Shown here: positions 36,086-47,935 of the stretch, piece by piece
How the letters are laid out: each line of letters begins with the position of its first letter
How positions within the stretch are numbered: position 1 is the first letter of the stretch
Origin: Synergistaceae bacterium
GTDB taxonomy: Bacteria; Synergistota; Synergistia; Synergistales; Aminobacteriaceae
Reading direction: 5' to 3'
DNA length: 49,053 bases
Assembly: GCA_017445205.1 (NCBI GenBank)
Contig: JAFSUP010000101.1
Coordinates: 1-49,053 of the forward strand
Program-made: the position numbers and the translations under genes
Notes under the pieces: generated by a model
What the model was told of the DNA's origin: nothing
Database searches by the model: none
What the model saw: the letters and a program-made list of their open reading frames with translations, nothing else

Positions 36086-37888
36086 TTATTTCTCTTGTCC
36101 ATCGACTTGCATAAACGCCAAGAAAGCTTCTTGCGGAATGGCAACCTTCCCTATCTGTTTCATACGTTTCTTGCCTTCTTTTTGTTTCTCAAGAAGTTTT
36201 CTTTTTCGCGTTATGTCGCCACCGTAACACTTCGCTAAAACGTCTTTTCTTAACGCTTTCACATTCACTCGCACAATTACGCGCCGGCCTATCGAAGCTT
36301 GTATAGGAATCTCAAATAACTGGCTCGGGATTAATTCTTTCAGTTTCGTTACAACTGCATGACCTCGATTATAAGCTTGGTCTTTGTGGCAAATAAAAGA
36401 AAATGCGTCCGCCGCTTCGCCATTTACAAGAATGTCAACGCGAACTAATTCGCTTGCACGCAGTCCGACTAATTCGTAATCAAGAGACGCATAGCCGCGA
36501 GTTTGTGATTTTAATTTGTCGTGGAAGTCAACAATAAATTCTGAAAGCGGCATTTCGTAAACAAGTCTCACGCGTTCGGGCGTTATGTAGTCCATGGATT
36601 TATAAGTTCCGCGTTTATCTTGGACAAGCTGCATGACGCGGCCAGTATATTCGGACGGCATAAACACAGAAAGTTTTATATACGGCTCTCTAATTTCTTG
36701 AATTAATGACGGGTCTGGAAAATCCGAAGGACGATGAGCTTCAATGACTTCGCCCGCGGTCGTTACGACTTCATAAATTACGTTTGGAGCTGTCGCTACG
36801 AGTTCGACACCATATTCTTCGCGCAGCCTTTCTCGAACTACGTCCATATGAAGCAGTCCCAAGAAGCCACATCTAAAACCAAATCCAAGAGCTTCGGAAC
36901 TTTCAGGCTCGTAAGTAACGGCGGAATCATTCAGGCACAATTTTTCTAAAGCGTCTCGAAGTTGCGGATAATTGTCGCGCTCAACAGGATAGAAACCGCA
37001 GAACACGACGCTCTTTACTTTTTTATAACCCGGCAATGGCGAGGCCGCAGGGTTATCGGCGTCCGTGATAGTGTCGCCGACTTGTGCTTCGGCTAACGTT
37101 TTAATGCTTGCCGTGATATATCCGACTTCGCCGGCCTTAAGCTCGTTCACGGGCGTGAAACCGGGTTTGAAAACTCCTGTTTCGTTCACGGGATAAGAAA
37201 TTCCGTTTTGCATGAATAAAATATTTTGCCCGGTTTTAATTTTACCGTTCACGACGCGAACATAACAAATTACTCCGCGATAATTGTCATAAACTGAATC
37301 AAAAATAAGCGCCTGAAGCGGTGCGTTTTCATCGCCGGACGGTGCCGGGACTTCTTGAACAATTCTTTCTAAAATTTCGTTAACACCTTCGCCAGTCTTC
37401 GCACTTGTTAAAACGGCGTCGGAAGCGTCAAGCCCAACGACGTCAGAAATTTCTTTTTTAGCGTTGTCTGGACGAGCCGACGGTAAATCTATCTTATTAA
37501 TTACGGGGAGAATTTCAAGTCCCTGTTCGATAGCCTGATAAGCGTTCGCGACAGTTTGAGCTTCAACGCCTTGCGACGCGTCAACGACGAGTAACGCTCC
37601 TTCACATGCTGCAAGCGAACGAGAGACTTCGTAAGCAAAATCAACATGGCCGGGAGTGTCAATTAAATTCAAAATATAATTTTCGCCGTCCTGCGCTTTG
37701 TAGTCCATTCGGACCGGGACGAGCTTAATCGTTATGCCGCGCTCACGTTCAAGGGCTAGGCTGTCTAAAATTTGAGCTTTCATATCGCGGCTCGCGATTG
37801 TGCCTGTGGCTTCTAAAAGTCTGTCGGCTAATGTCGATTTCCCGTGGTCTATGTGAGCGATTATGCAAAAGTTTCTGATGTTATTCAT
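36086..37888 (-). CDS. lepA: Elongation factor 4 (LepA)
   Basis: Ribosome-associated GTPase. G-box motifs [27 protein letters not shown] and NKIDLPSA are present, followed by the LepA-specific C-terminal domain ending [18 protein letters not shown] and [11 protein letters not shown]. 600 aa is exact for the family. GAGGAAT lies before the ATG. The gene stands alone; on its upstream side is G-rich hairpin copy 3 and a divergent dehydrogenase gene. Confidence 0.97.
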   Translation of the reverse strand: MNNIRNFCIIAHIDHGKSTLADRLLEATGTIASRDMKAQILDSLALERERGITIKLVPVRMDYKAQDGENYILNLIDTPGHVDFAYEVSRSLAACEGALLVVDASQGVEAQTVANAYQAIEQGLEILPVINKIDLPSARPDNAKKEISDVVGLDASDAVLTSAKTGEGVNEILERIVQEVPAPSGDENAPLQALIFDSVYDNYRGVICYVRVVNGKIKTGQNILFMQNGISYPVNETGVFKPGFTPVNELKAGEVGYITASIKTLAEAQVGDTITDADNPAASPLPGYKKVKSVVFCGFYPVERDNYPQLRDALEKLCLNDSAVTYEPESSEALGFGFRCGFLGLLHMDVVRERLREEYGVELVATAPNVIYEVVTTAGEVIEAHRPSDFPDPSLIQEIREPYIKLSVFMPSEYTGRVMQLVQDKRGTYKSMDYITPERVRLVYEMPLSEFIVDFHDKLKSQTRGYASLDYELVGLRASELVRVDILVNGEAADAFSFICHKDQAYNRGHAVVTKLKELIPSQLFEIPIQASIGRRVIVRVNVKALRKDVLAKCYGGDITRKRKLLEKQKEGKKRMKQIGKVAIPQEAFLAFMQVDGQEK

Positions 37889-37947
37889 AAATTTTATTCC
37901 TCTCTTCTTAACCGTGAAATATTATAATAAAAAGAAAAAAATTTTAT

Positions 37948-37996
37948 GCCGCTCCCTCAACTCTCCCACCCGCCCACCCCGAGTTTCGGTCGCGGC
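37948..37996. repeat. G-quadruplex hairpin element, copy 3
   Basis: On the minus strand the loop reads GGGGTGGGCGGGTGGGA, again four G-runs with single-base spacers; outer arms GCCGC/GCGGC and an inner stem AACTC/GAGTT. It is a diverged copy with a longer stem-loop than copies 1 and 2. It lies between the divergent lepA and D-2-hydroxyacid dehydrogenase genes, so here it is on the promoter side of both genes and cannot be only a terminator. Confidence 0.75.
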
Positions 37997-38017
37997 TCTT
38001 TCAAGGGGAAATGAAAT

Positions 38018-39010
38018 TTGAAAATCTGTTTTTACGCGCTTCGTGAGTTTGATGAGCTTCATTTTTGCAACGAGATGAAGAAAAAATATAAAATTGATTT
38101 CGTTTACTCGACTGAATACCCGAACGAACAAAATATTTCGCTTGCTACAGGTTGCGACGGAGTTAGCTGCACGCCTTGCGACATGTCTGCAAAAGTCTTG
38201 AAAGCGTTTCACGATGTCGGAGTTAAATATATCTTGACGCGCTCAATCGGTTATGACCATATCGACTTAGCCGCCGCGCGTGAACTCGGAATGAAAGTCG
38301 ATAACGTTACATATACTCCGACGGGCGTCGCCGATTACGCGATTATGTTAATGCTTGCGAGCGTCAGGCGATTTGCTCATATCTTAAAGCGCGCTGAACT
38401 TCAAGACTATTCATTAAAAAATAAACTCGGCCGCGATTTTTCTTGCTGTACCGTCGGCGTCATGGGGACGGGCAAAATCGGCCGCACGGTCTTGAAACAC
38501 TTATCGGGTTTCGGGTGCAGGCTTTTAGCTTATGATATTTTTGAAAACGATGAGGCCAAGCACTACGCGAGTTATGTAAATCTCGATGAGCTTCTTCGCG
38601 AGTCTGACATAATCACGCTACACATGAACGCCAACGACGAAAATTATCACATCATAAACCGCGAAACGATTTCAAAAATGAAAGACGGCGCGTACATCAT
38701 CAACACGGCACGCGGGAAATTAATTGACTCAGAAGCATTAATCTGGGGAATTGAGACAGGCAAACTTGGAGGAGCAGCTCTTGACGTCGTGGAATTTGAA
38801 AACGGACTTTATTATTACAATCGAATGGGCGAAGTTATGGTTAATCCGAAGCTTGCAATCCTGCGCTCATTCCCGAACGTGATTTTGAGTCCGCACACGG
38901 CATTTTATACGGCTGAAGACGTTAGAGAAATGGTCGAAGGAAATTTCAGAAGCTGTTTCGAGTTTGGGACGGGCAAAAAATTACATGGCTTTGAAAAATC
39001 AGACGAGTGA
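38018..39010 (+). CDS. D-2-hydroxyacid dehydrogenase (D-lactate dehydrogenase-like)
   Basis: NAD-dependent reduction of a 2-keto acid, most likely pyruvate to D-lactate. The NAD site is GVMGTGKIGRTVLKHL; catalytic Arg in NTARGKLID, the acid in DVVEFENG, and His in LSPHTAFYT. The spread and 330 aa length fit LdhA/VanH-like enzymes. The start is TTG at 38018 (MKICFYALREFDELHF), 9 bases after AGGGGA; the ATG at 38011 is out of frame and runs only 11 codons. It could be another member of the family acting on a different 2-keto acid. Confidence 0.9.
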   Translation: MKICFYALREFDELHFCNEMKKKYKIDFVYSTEYPNEQNISLATGCDGVSCTPCDMSAKVLKAFHDVGVKYILTRSIGYDHIDLAAARELGMKVDNVTYTPTGVADYAIMLMLASVRRFAHILKRAELQDYSLKNKLGRDFSCCTVGVMGTGKIGRTVLKHLSGFGCRLLAYDIFENDEAKHYASYVNLDELLRESDIITLHMNANDENYHIINRETISKMKDGAYIINTARGKLIDSEALIWGIETGKLGGAALDVVEFENGLYYYNRMGEVMVNPKLAILRSFPNVILSPHTAFYTAEDVREMVEGNFRSCFEFGTGKKLHGFEKSDE

Positions 39011-39068
39011 TTCAGAAATTAAAAATTTTTTTGAAGATGACTTTGTGAAATTTGATGACGAGAAATAA
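38985..39068 (+). CDS. Possible 27-residue acidic peptide
   Basis: An ATG inside the last codons of the dehydrogenase opens a frame of 27 residues, MALKNQTSDSEIKNFFEDDF..., rich in Asp, Glu and Lys, ending before the terminator. No clear Shine-Dalgarno and no known family. It may be a real small protein, a decayed gene end, or chance. Confidence 0.25.
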   Translation: MALKNQTSDSEIKNFFEDDFVKFDDEK

Positions 39069-39108
39069 AATTTGAGATTTTTGTAGTGACTAAAGTAGTG
39101 ACCAAAAA

Positions 39109-39141
39109 AGAACTCCTTCCGCAATGGAAGGAGCTCTTTTA
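39109..39141. terminator. Bidirectional terminator after the D-2-hydroxyacid dehydrogenase
   Basis: CTCCTTCC and GGAAGGAG pair around a 5-base loop, with AAAAAAG on the left and TTTT on the right, so it serves both the plus-strand dehydrogenase and the convergent secreted-protein gene. Confidence 0.85.
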
Positions 39142-39163
39142 ATGTTCGAGCGCTTTAACAAAT

Positions 39164-39709
39164 TTATTTCTTCTTTGCTTTAACTTTCTTTGTAGGAACG
39201 GAGCTTGCACTGCTGCTCTTGGCCGTTGACTTAGTGGTAGTTGCGCTCTTTCCGAGAGCGTAGGCTGCGCCCTTCGCAGGTGTCGAACCGGCAGGAATGC
39301 CCGCGAAAGTCTTAGGGTTCTCTTCAGTGCCGTATTCAGTTCCGTGAATTTCGTTGCCCAACATGTCATAATGACGCAGATATGTCAGTGCGAACTGATT
39401 GCCCTCTTTGTTGTACTCGTAGCCGTACTCCGTGAAGTAAAGGCTGCCGGCAACTTCGGGAGAAATTCCGAATTTCGACATAAGAAGCTCAATCGTTTCG
39501 TTTTTAATTGTGGTGTTTGTGTAATATTTTCTTGAGATCGCGTAAGGAACTCCGTTGGCGTCTTTGCCGTAGTCAAGCAAATACCATGTCATTTTGTTCT
39601 TGTCCTGGCCGAGGGCTTTCTGTTTTGCTGCGTCCCATGCCATAACTGGTGAAGCAAACGCTGCGATAACCGCAACGAGAAGTGCGCATAAAATTAATTT
39701 CTTCTTCAT
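39164..39709 (-). CDS. Secreted protein with a Lys/Ser/Thr-rich tail, unknown function
   Basis: Signal peptide MKKKLILCALLVAVIAAFAS with cleavage after VMA. The mature domain of about 110 residues (WYLLDYGKDANGVPYAISRK, then TIELLMSKFGISPEVAGSLY) has many Tyr and Asn, and the tail from about residue 150 is low-complexity Ala/Thr/Lys/Ser ending KKVKAKKK. The frame opens 16 codons earlier, but the ATG at 39709 is the start that gives a signal peptide. No family recognised. AGAAAGG stands 16 bases before the ATG, as in dctP. Confidence 0.7.
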   Translation of the reverse strand: MKKKLILCALLVAVIAAFASPVMAWDAAKQKALGQDKNKMTWYLLDYGKDANGVPYAISRKYYTNTTIKNETIELLMSKFGISPEVAGSLYFTEYGYEYNKEGNQFALTYLRHYDMLGNEIHGTEYGTEENPKTFAGIPAGSTPAKGAAYALGKSATTTKSTAKSSSASSVPTKKVKAKKK

Positions 39710-39792
39710 AATAATTCTTACACTGCCTTTCTTAAAATTATCCAGAAATTTTAACATGCCCGCTATTTTAGCACAAAAATTTTAAATACAAG

Positions 39793-39847
39793 TAGGAATT
39801 AGGAAGTAAAAACTAAAAAACTTATTTGGGATTCCTGCTTCCTAATT
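39793..39847 (-). repeat. Heptad-repeat element, copy e (end of fecCD-type gene)
   Basis: On the minus strand AATTAGGAAG (39838-39847) pairs perfectly with CTTCCTAATT (39797-39806), 10 bp, across an AT-rich loop. The purine arm comes first in the transcript of the permease gene and encodes its last residues (QLGSRNPK); the stop codon lies within the element. No separate terminator is seen for the permease. Confidence 0.75.
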
Positions 39848-40769
39848 GCATTAAAAAAAATGGCCCGCCAGTCAACGCCGTAAGAACTCCCACGGGTAAT
39901 TCTCCAAGATATTGCGCGGCTCCGTCTGCTATCGACAAAACACACGCCCCCATTAAGAACGAATGAAAAATTAAATTTCGATGTCCCGCGCCCGTCAAGG
40001 CTCTCGATATATGCGGAACGACTAGGCCAACGAAGCCAATTATCCCGAACGAACTCACAGCTAGCGCTACGCCCGTCGAAGTAGTGATTAATAAAATTAC
40101 TCGTGTAAGTCGCTCGTTCACACCTAACACCGCAGCACGCTCCCGGCCAAGTGCCATAGCGTCAAGAGCAGGCGCAAATAAAATCGCCGATGTCAAAATT
40201 AAAACCGCTCCCGCGAAAACTGAATAAAAATCTCGAACCCCCGCGCCGGAAATGCTGCCCATTAACCACAAAACCACTGCGCCAATTTTGTCGCCCGCTA
40301 TAGATTTTATAAATGTAACTCCCGCTGAAAGAATCGAATTTGAAATCACGCCCGCTAAAATTATTTTTTCGTTGCCGCCTCGCGATATTAACCCCGTCAT
40401 CAGCAACGCCAATAGCGCTCCCGCGAATGATAACGGCGCGACAAAAATTTCTGACATTATCGCAAGCGAAGCTCCGAACGCAGCTCCCGAAGCTATCCCG
40501 AGTGTATAAGGTTCGGCTAAAGGATTTGCAAGCAACGCTTGAAGCACAACGCCCGCAACGCTTAATAATCCGCCTGTGCCGATTGAGCATAATAATCGCG
40601 GCAATCTCACTGAACGAATGATAATAGATTGTGGCGAGCCGTCAGCGTGAAACAAAAAATAAATCACTTCCGATAAAGGGATTTTCCATTCTCCGAAAGT
40701 GATTCTGAATAACGAAATTAAAATTAGAAGAGTTAGAAGAAAAAATTTTTTTTTAATCCATGAGCGCAT
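39822..40769 (-). CDS. FecCD/BtuC-family ABC transporter permease
   Basis: Inner-membrane permease for iron-siderophore, haem or cobalamin import. Family landmarks: IIRSVRLPRLLCSIGTGG, LAEPYTLGIASGAAFGASLA and SSFGIIGFVGLVVPHISRAL (the loop that touches the ATPase). 315 aa is slightly short. The ATPase and binding-protein genes are not adjacent. It overlaps the CbiK-type gene by 17 bases, so the two are made together. Its C-terminal eight residues come from a heptad repeat. Confidence 0.92.
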   Translation of the reverse strand: MRSWIKKKFFLLTLLILISLFRITFGEWKIPLSEVIYFLFHADGSPQSIIIRSVRLPRLLCSIGTGGLLSVAGVVLQALLANPLAEPYTLGIASGAAFGASLAIMSEIFVAPLSFAGALLALLMTGLISRGGNEKIILAGVISNSILSAGVTFIKSIAGDKIGAVVLWLMGSISGAGVRDFYSVFAGAVLILTSAILFAPALDAMALGRERAAVLGVNERLTRVILLITTSTGVALAVSSFGIIGFVGLVVPHISRALTGAGHRNLIFHSFLMGACVLSIADGAAQYLGELPVGVLTALTGGPFFLMQLGSRNPK

Positions 40770-41634
40770 GAATTTTTCTCACGAAATCTTTTGCGATGTT
40801 TTCATCTTCGCCAAGTCCAACTAAATAAGCAGAAATATTTTTATAGCCCTTCGATTTTAAAATATTGAACCAAGATTCTTCGTCGTCAGCGCCGGCCAAG
40901 TCGTTATTAGCGTGATCGCCCGCGACAATCATTAATGGCGAGAGAACTAATTTTTTAATTTTTGGGCGTTTCTTTAGTTTTGCGAGCACGTCATTAATAT
41001 CCGGTTGAGCTTCGACAGTTCCAATGAAAAATCTTCCATTTGCAATTTTATTTAATTCAACCTGAAGCAGCGAGTAAAAAATATTTGCGTCCTGTACGGG
41101 CGTGCCATGTCCCATTAAGACTATGCCTGTTTCTGTATCATTAAGTTGAGTTTTAAAACGTTCGGCCAAAATCACGGCCATTCGTTCGCAATCTTTATTG
41201 ATGCTAATGAAAGGCGTGCTGAGTTTCAAATTTCTGAATCCGTACTTGCCCTTTAACGAATTGAAAACCTTGAATACATTTTGAATTTCTTGATACTCTT
41301 CGCCGGGGATTAAGTGCGTCGGCATGATTATGACATCTTTGAAGCCGTCGTCATTTAATTTTGCGAGAGCTTCGACGGGATTTGAAATATTTTCGTTAAA
41401 CTCGCGCGCGAGCTTTCGGCGGATTATGTTTGACGTAAACGCTAAGCGAACTTCAGAATCCGGGAAAGAATCTTTTGCTGCGTTCACAAGATTGTCAATG
41501 GCCTTTCGAGCTTCGGGCATCGACGTTCCGAACGACACAACTAAAATCGCGGATTTTTCTTTATCTTCCGCGAATGACAACGAAGGAACAAACAATAAAG
41601 AAATTAGAATTAATGTGCTTAAAAATTTTTGCAT
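40753..41634 (-). CDS. cbiK: Exported CbiK-type sirohydrochlorin chelatase
   Basis: Class II chelatase that inserts Co2+ (or Fe2+) into sirohydrochlorin. Two metal-binding His: MPTHLIPGEEYQEI and LMGHGTPVQD; AGDHANNDLAG holds another His usual for CbiK. Unlike cytoplasmic CbiK it begins MQKFLSTLILISLLFVPSLS with a cleavage site after SFA, so it should work in the periplasm. A periplasmic form is known in Desulfovibrio vulgaris. Excellent Shine-Dalgarno AAAGGAGG. It overlaps the permease gene and is divergent from a precorrin-2 dehydrogenase gene. Confidence 0.9.
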   Translation of the reverse strand: MQKFLSTLILISLLFVPSLSFAEDKEKSAILVVSFGTSMPEARKAIDNLVNAAKDSFPDSEVRLAFTSNIIRRKLAREFNENISNPVEALAKLNDDGFKDVIIMPTHLIPGEEYQEIQNVFKVFNSLKGKYGFRNLKLSTPFISINKDCERMAVILAERFKTQLNDTETGIVLMGHGTPVQDANIFYSLLQVELNKIANGRFFIGTVEAQPDINDVLAKLKKRPKIKKLVLSPLMIVAGDHANNDLAGADDEESWFNILKSKGYKNISAYLVGLGEDENIAKDFVRKIHALMD

Positions 41635-41694
41635 TATTTAACCTCCTTTAAGGATAGGTTATATTATAAAACTAAAAGGGGATATTTATAATTT

Positions 41695-42198
41695 ATGAAA
41701 AATTTTTTGCGGCCTCCGGTTCCATTTTTCCCAATGATGATCGACATTTACGACAAAGAAATTTTAATTGTCGGTGGCGGACGAGTTGCTGCGCGTCGGG
41801 CCGAGACTCTTTTAAAATGCGGAGCAAAAATCACAGCTGTGAGTTCAAAATTTGATTCAAAATTTCCAGATGTCTATAAAAAATTTGAACGCGAGTTTGA
41901 GATTTCAGACATCGACGAAAAATTTTTGTTTATCATTGCCGCGACTGATAGCCGTGAAATTAATAATTTGATTAAAGAAACATCACGCGCAAAAAAAATT
42001 CCCGTGAATGTCTGCGACTCTCAACGCGAATGCGATTTTTATTTCCCATCTCTTATAAATGTAGAAAATATCGCTGTTTCAGTTAACACTGCCGGAGCTG
42101 ATTCAAAACTCACGCGAAGACTTTCGGATCGGTTGCGAAAAATTTGGGCTTCGTGGGTCAAAGAAGAAATTAATTTCTGTTATAATAGCCGCGATTAA
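41695..42198 (+). CDS. Precorrin-2 dehydrogenase (SirC/CysG N-terminal type)
   Basis: Oxidises precorrin-2 to sirohydrochlorin with NAD+, the step before chelation by CbiK. The NAD site is ILIVGGGRVAARRAETLLKC and the core has VNVCDSQRECDFYFPSLI. 167 aa means a short form with the Rossmann part and only a small helical end; CysG's methylase domain is absent. It is divergent from cbiK, from which it is separated by 60 bases holding two TATAAT-like boxes. AGGGG is 13 bases from the ATG. Confidence 0.88.
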   Translation: MKNFLRPPVPFFPMMIDIYDKEILIVGGGRVAARRAETLLKCGAKITAVSSKFDSKFPDVYKKFEREFEISDIDEKFLFIIAATDSREINNLIKETSRAKKIPVNVCDSQRECDFYFPSLINVENIAVSVNTAGADSKLTRRLSDRLRKIWASWVKEEINFCYNSRD

Positions 42199-42245
42199 GA
42201 ATTACGCTTTTAGTGATGCAAGTATTTCACGCAATAGTTAGATAT

Positions 42246-42262
42246 GTTATAATACGTATTAT
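42246..42262 (+). promoter_or_regulatory. Extended -10 promoter overlapped by a 14-bp palindrome
   Basis: TGTTATAAT is an extended -10 (TATAAT at 42248-42253), with TTTCAC 17 bases upstream. ATAATACGTATTAT (42249-42262) is a perfect palindrome that covers the -10 and the start region, a possible operator for the LysM peptidase gene. Confidence 0.55.
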
Positions 42263-42341
42263 CCATAATTAAAATACAAAATTTTATAACATGTCGTGAG
42301 CTATTTGTGTTTAGAAAAGCGCGACAGGTCGGGAGGAATTT

Positions 42342-45585
<3,244 letters not shown>

Positions 45586-45591
45586 TTTTTT

Positions 45592-46797
45592 ATGAAGGCT
45601 GTGAAATTCTGCGCAACATTTTTTTTATTTGTGTTTATGGCTTCGGCCTGTCTTGCGTCGGAGGCTGTTCCCGATCCTGACTTAAACGCCGCGACTTCCG
45701 GCTCGTCTCATCAGATGATGGCGGAAATAGAAAAAATTATTTATGGCTACACCGTGCAGGGCGGTTTAATTGAACGTCTTGCAAAAGTCGAAGAAGATTT
45801 ATTTGGTCGCAGTCTGCCCGGCACAATGGCGGAACGACACGCGGCAATTTTGAATTTCCTTGACATCGGCACGGACGAACAGCCTTCAATGATTTTCAAG
45901 CTCGGAATAGCTGAATGGATCGTCGATAAAAAAATTCGCGCATCTGACCCGGCGGCACGTCGTCTTGAAGACTTGGAAGTCAATCTCACCGGCTCATCAC
46001 GCGGCGGCAGTCCTATAGTTATGAGAGTTGAGAGCCTTTTAGCTACACTCGTTATGGACCCTGTAACCGCGCAGCCCGTGAACGTCCCCGGCGATACGGT
46101 CATGAAGTTCAGATTTATGGACGAGTTGAGCCCCGCGACGTCAAAGGCCGGCGATTTCGTGAGGCTTGCGCTTGCGAACGATTTAATCGTTAATCAATGT
46201 CTTGTAGCTCCTGCGGGGTCGTTATTGATAACTGAAGTCCGCGAAGTCAAACGCCCTAGAATGTTCGGCGTACCCGGCGAAGTCAGATTGTCATTCAACG
46301 AATTAAAGCCGCTCGGCAATCAAAGACCGCATATCTACGTCGGCGACGCTGCACAGAACGCCATCAAAGAAGCTCGCAGAGTTGGTGACAGAGGCGAAGG
46401 CGCTATCGTCGGAGCTGGAGCTGCTAGTATCGCGGGAGCCGCTTTGCTTGGCCCTGTAGGACTTGTTAGCGGCGTTTTCATTCGTGGAAACTCTATAAAA
46501 ATTCCAGCTGGCTCCGTTACGTTCGTTCAGACTTCTGGTGACTGCGTTGTATCGTCTTATCCGATTCCGATTAGTCTTCAAAAGCAATCGAATAATTTAA
46601 CTAGCTCAATGCCCGCTGAAAGTGAAAATCAGACACAGAGCAGCTACAATCCCGACAGAGATACTATAATCAAGCGCGACGTTTTCAATCGCAACAGTTA
46701 CGGCGAGCCTACGAACTCGGGATATGTAAACAATGGCACAACTACAAATAATGGTGGTGGAGATTTTGAACTTCCTCCGGAACAGAGCATTAATTAA
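45592..46797 (+). CDS. Exported protein with helical repeats and a glycine-zipper segment
   Basis: 401 aa, function unknown. Signal peptide MKAVKFCATFFLFVFMASAC with cleavage near CLA-SEA. Two to three helical repeats with L-x-x-L/V-E-x-x-L-x-G spacing (RLAKVEEDLFGRSLPG, RRLEDLEVNLTGSSRGG). A beta-rich part follows with PAGSLLITEVREVKRPRMFG. A Gly/Ala segment GAIVGAGAASIAGAALLG (near residue 275) could insert in a membrane, and the same type of PAGS strand occurs again after it. The C-terminal 80 residues are Asn/Ser/Thr-rich. GGAGG lies in the end of pyrG, so it is in the M23-pyrG transcript. Confidence 0.75.
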   Translation: MKAVKFCATFFLFVFMASACLASEAVPDPDLNAATSGSSHQMMAEIEKIIYGYTVQGGLIERLAKVEEDLFGRSLPGTMAERHAAILNFLDIGTDEQPSMIFKLGIAEWIVDKKIRASDPAARRLEDLEVNLTGSSRGGSPIVMRVESLLATLVMDPVTAQPVNVPGDTVMKFRFMDELSPATSKAGDFVRLALANDLIVNQCLVAPAGSLLITEVREVKRPRMFGVPGEVRLSFNELKPLGNQRPHIYVGDAAQNAIKEARRVGDRGEGAIVGAGAASIAGAALLGPVGLVSGVFIRGNSIKIPAGSVTFVQTSGDCVVSSYPIPISLQKQSNNLTSSMPAESENQTQSSYNPDRDTIIKRDVFNRNSYGEPTNSGYVNNGTTTNNGGGDFELPPEQSIN

Positions 46798-47917
46798 GAA
46801 CATTTTGTTGTTACCCGTCCTGATTTTGACGGCGGGTAATTTTTTTTATGCTTGTGAACAGGCTACGGCCGCAACTCCTTTTGAAGAGACTGTAAGAATT
46901 TTAGAACGCTGGACGGCGACGCATTGGGGACAAGATTGTTTCGTGTGGGTCGTTCATTATCCAGAGGATTTAACAGACTCGTGGGTTGAAGCCGAAGCAA
47001 TTCGTTCCGGCATGAGCGACGTAGAACGCGAAAACTTCAAAAAAAATTTTATTTCCGAATTAAAACTCGAAGAGGCAGAAACGTTTTTAGTGAGCGTGTA
47101 TTCGTTCGGAATGCGGCCTATTAATATTTCGCCCGTAAGTGAAAATATTGCGCTTTTGAGTTCGTCCGGCGAACGCATAAAACCCGTTAAATATGATTCA
47201 GCGCTTGATTATCCTGCAGGAGGAGTTGTTCAAGGGCTCGTGTTCTTTCCTAAGCAGAGCAACAAAGATTACGCTATCGTCGTGAAGGGCATTAGTCCGA
47301 ACGAAAGAATTTTTTCATTTGCTCCAGTCGAAACGCCCGCGCCAGCTTCAGAAAAGAAACAAGAAGTCGTAGTTATGACACTCCCGAAACGTCAAGCAAA
47401 AAAGAAAGTCGAGCCAGAGCCTGAATATACTCCCCCGCCGCCTCCAGTAATCCCGTCACGACCTGTTAAACCGTTGTTCGCTGAAAATAAAGAATCTGAC
47501 GACATGGCTGAGTTCGTAAAATCTGTCAAAGAACGTAGCGCGACTTCAAAAGATTCTGCACCGAAAATCGCCGCGAATAAAACTAGACCTTCAAATATTG
47601 AAAGCGCATATTCGAGCCGTGAAGCAGTATTGAGAAAATTTTTGTCTTTATGGGCAGACTTAAACGCCGTCGAAATGTACGAAATGCTCTCGGAGAACTC
47701 GCAAAAAAACATTTCGCGCGAAAATTTTGCAAAGGCTATAGCGAAGGCCTCGGACTTTAGAGCAAATCTCAAAAAAGATAAATATAGAATAGATTGGGTC
47801 GGCGAAGAACGCGCAAAAATTATTGTTACGCAGCGAACTTTATTTGTGAAGTCTTTAATATCAAAAACTCTCGGCGTAACTCGCGAGGGCTCTTCTTGGA
47901 AAATCGTTTGGGACTAA
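46733..47917 (+). CDS. Exported protein with a C-terminal NTF2-like domain
   Basis: Up to 394 aa; start uncertain (ATG 46733, ATG 46751 or TTG 46766 are possible, none with an ideal Shine-Dalgarno) and it overlaps the previous gene. A signal-peptide-like segment, ALIKNILLLPVLILTAGNFF, is followed by YACEQATAATP. The next 180 residues are a beta-rich domain, then a Pro/Lys-rich linker (EPEYTPPPPPVIPSRPVKP), and a C-terminal domain of about 100 residues (FLSLWADLNAVEMYEMLSEN, then WVGEERAKIIVTQRTLF) with an NTF2-like/DUF4440-type pattern. A terminator-like hairpin lies within the signal-peptide codons. Confidence 0.7.
   Translation: MAQLQIMVVEILNFLRNRALIKNILLLPVLILTAGNFFYACEQATAATPFEETVRILERWTATHWGQDCFVWVVHYPEDLTDSWVEAEAIRSGMSDVERENFKKNFISELKLEEAETFLVSVYSFGMRPINISPVSENIALLSSSGERIKPVKYDSALDYPAGGVVQGLVFFPKQSNKDYAIVVKGISPNERIFSFAPVETPAPASEKKQEVVVMTLPKRQAKKKVEPEPEYTPPPPPVIPSRPVKPLFAENKESDDMAEFVKSVKERSATSKDSAPKIAANKTRPSNIESAYSSREAVLRKFLSLWADLNAVEMYEMLSENSQKNISRENFAKAIAKASDFRANLKKDKYRIDWVGEERAKIIVTQRTLFVKSLISKTLGVTREGSSWKIVWD
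46811..46848 (+). terminator. Terminator-like hairpin inside the signal-peptide codons
   Basis: TTACCCGTC (46811-46819) pairs with GGCGGGTAA (46831-46839) with one G-U pair, an 11-base loop, then TTTTTTTT. It is 13 bases after the stop of the previous gene and in frame within the next one, so it could end the pyrG transcript or attenuate the following gene. Confidence 0.75.
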
Positions 47918-47935
47918 AAAATTTTATTCAAGAAT

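Noticed and set aside
37922-38212. Minus-strand frame over G-rich element copy 3 and the dehydrogenase start
   Set aside because: Low-complexity shadow with no family match; the hairpin repeat explains the sequence.
40162-40590. Minus-strand frame of 142 codons inside the FecCD-type gene
   Set aside because: Shifted-frame shadow of the permease.
42254-42341. c-di-AMP (ydaO-type) riboswitch ahead of the LysM/M23 gene
   Set aside because: The leader is under 90 bases and lacks the conserved ydaO core; only a weak TGTCGTG/CGCGACA pairing is present.
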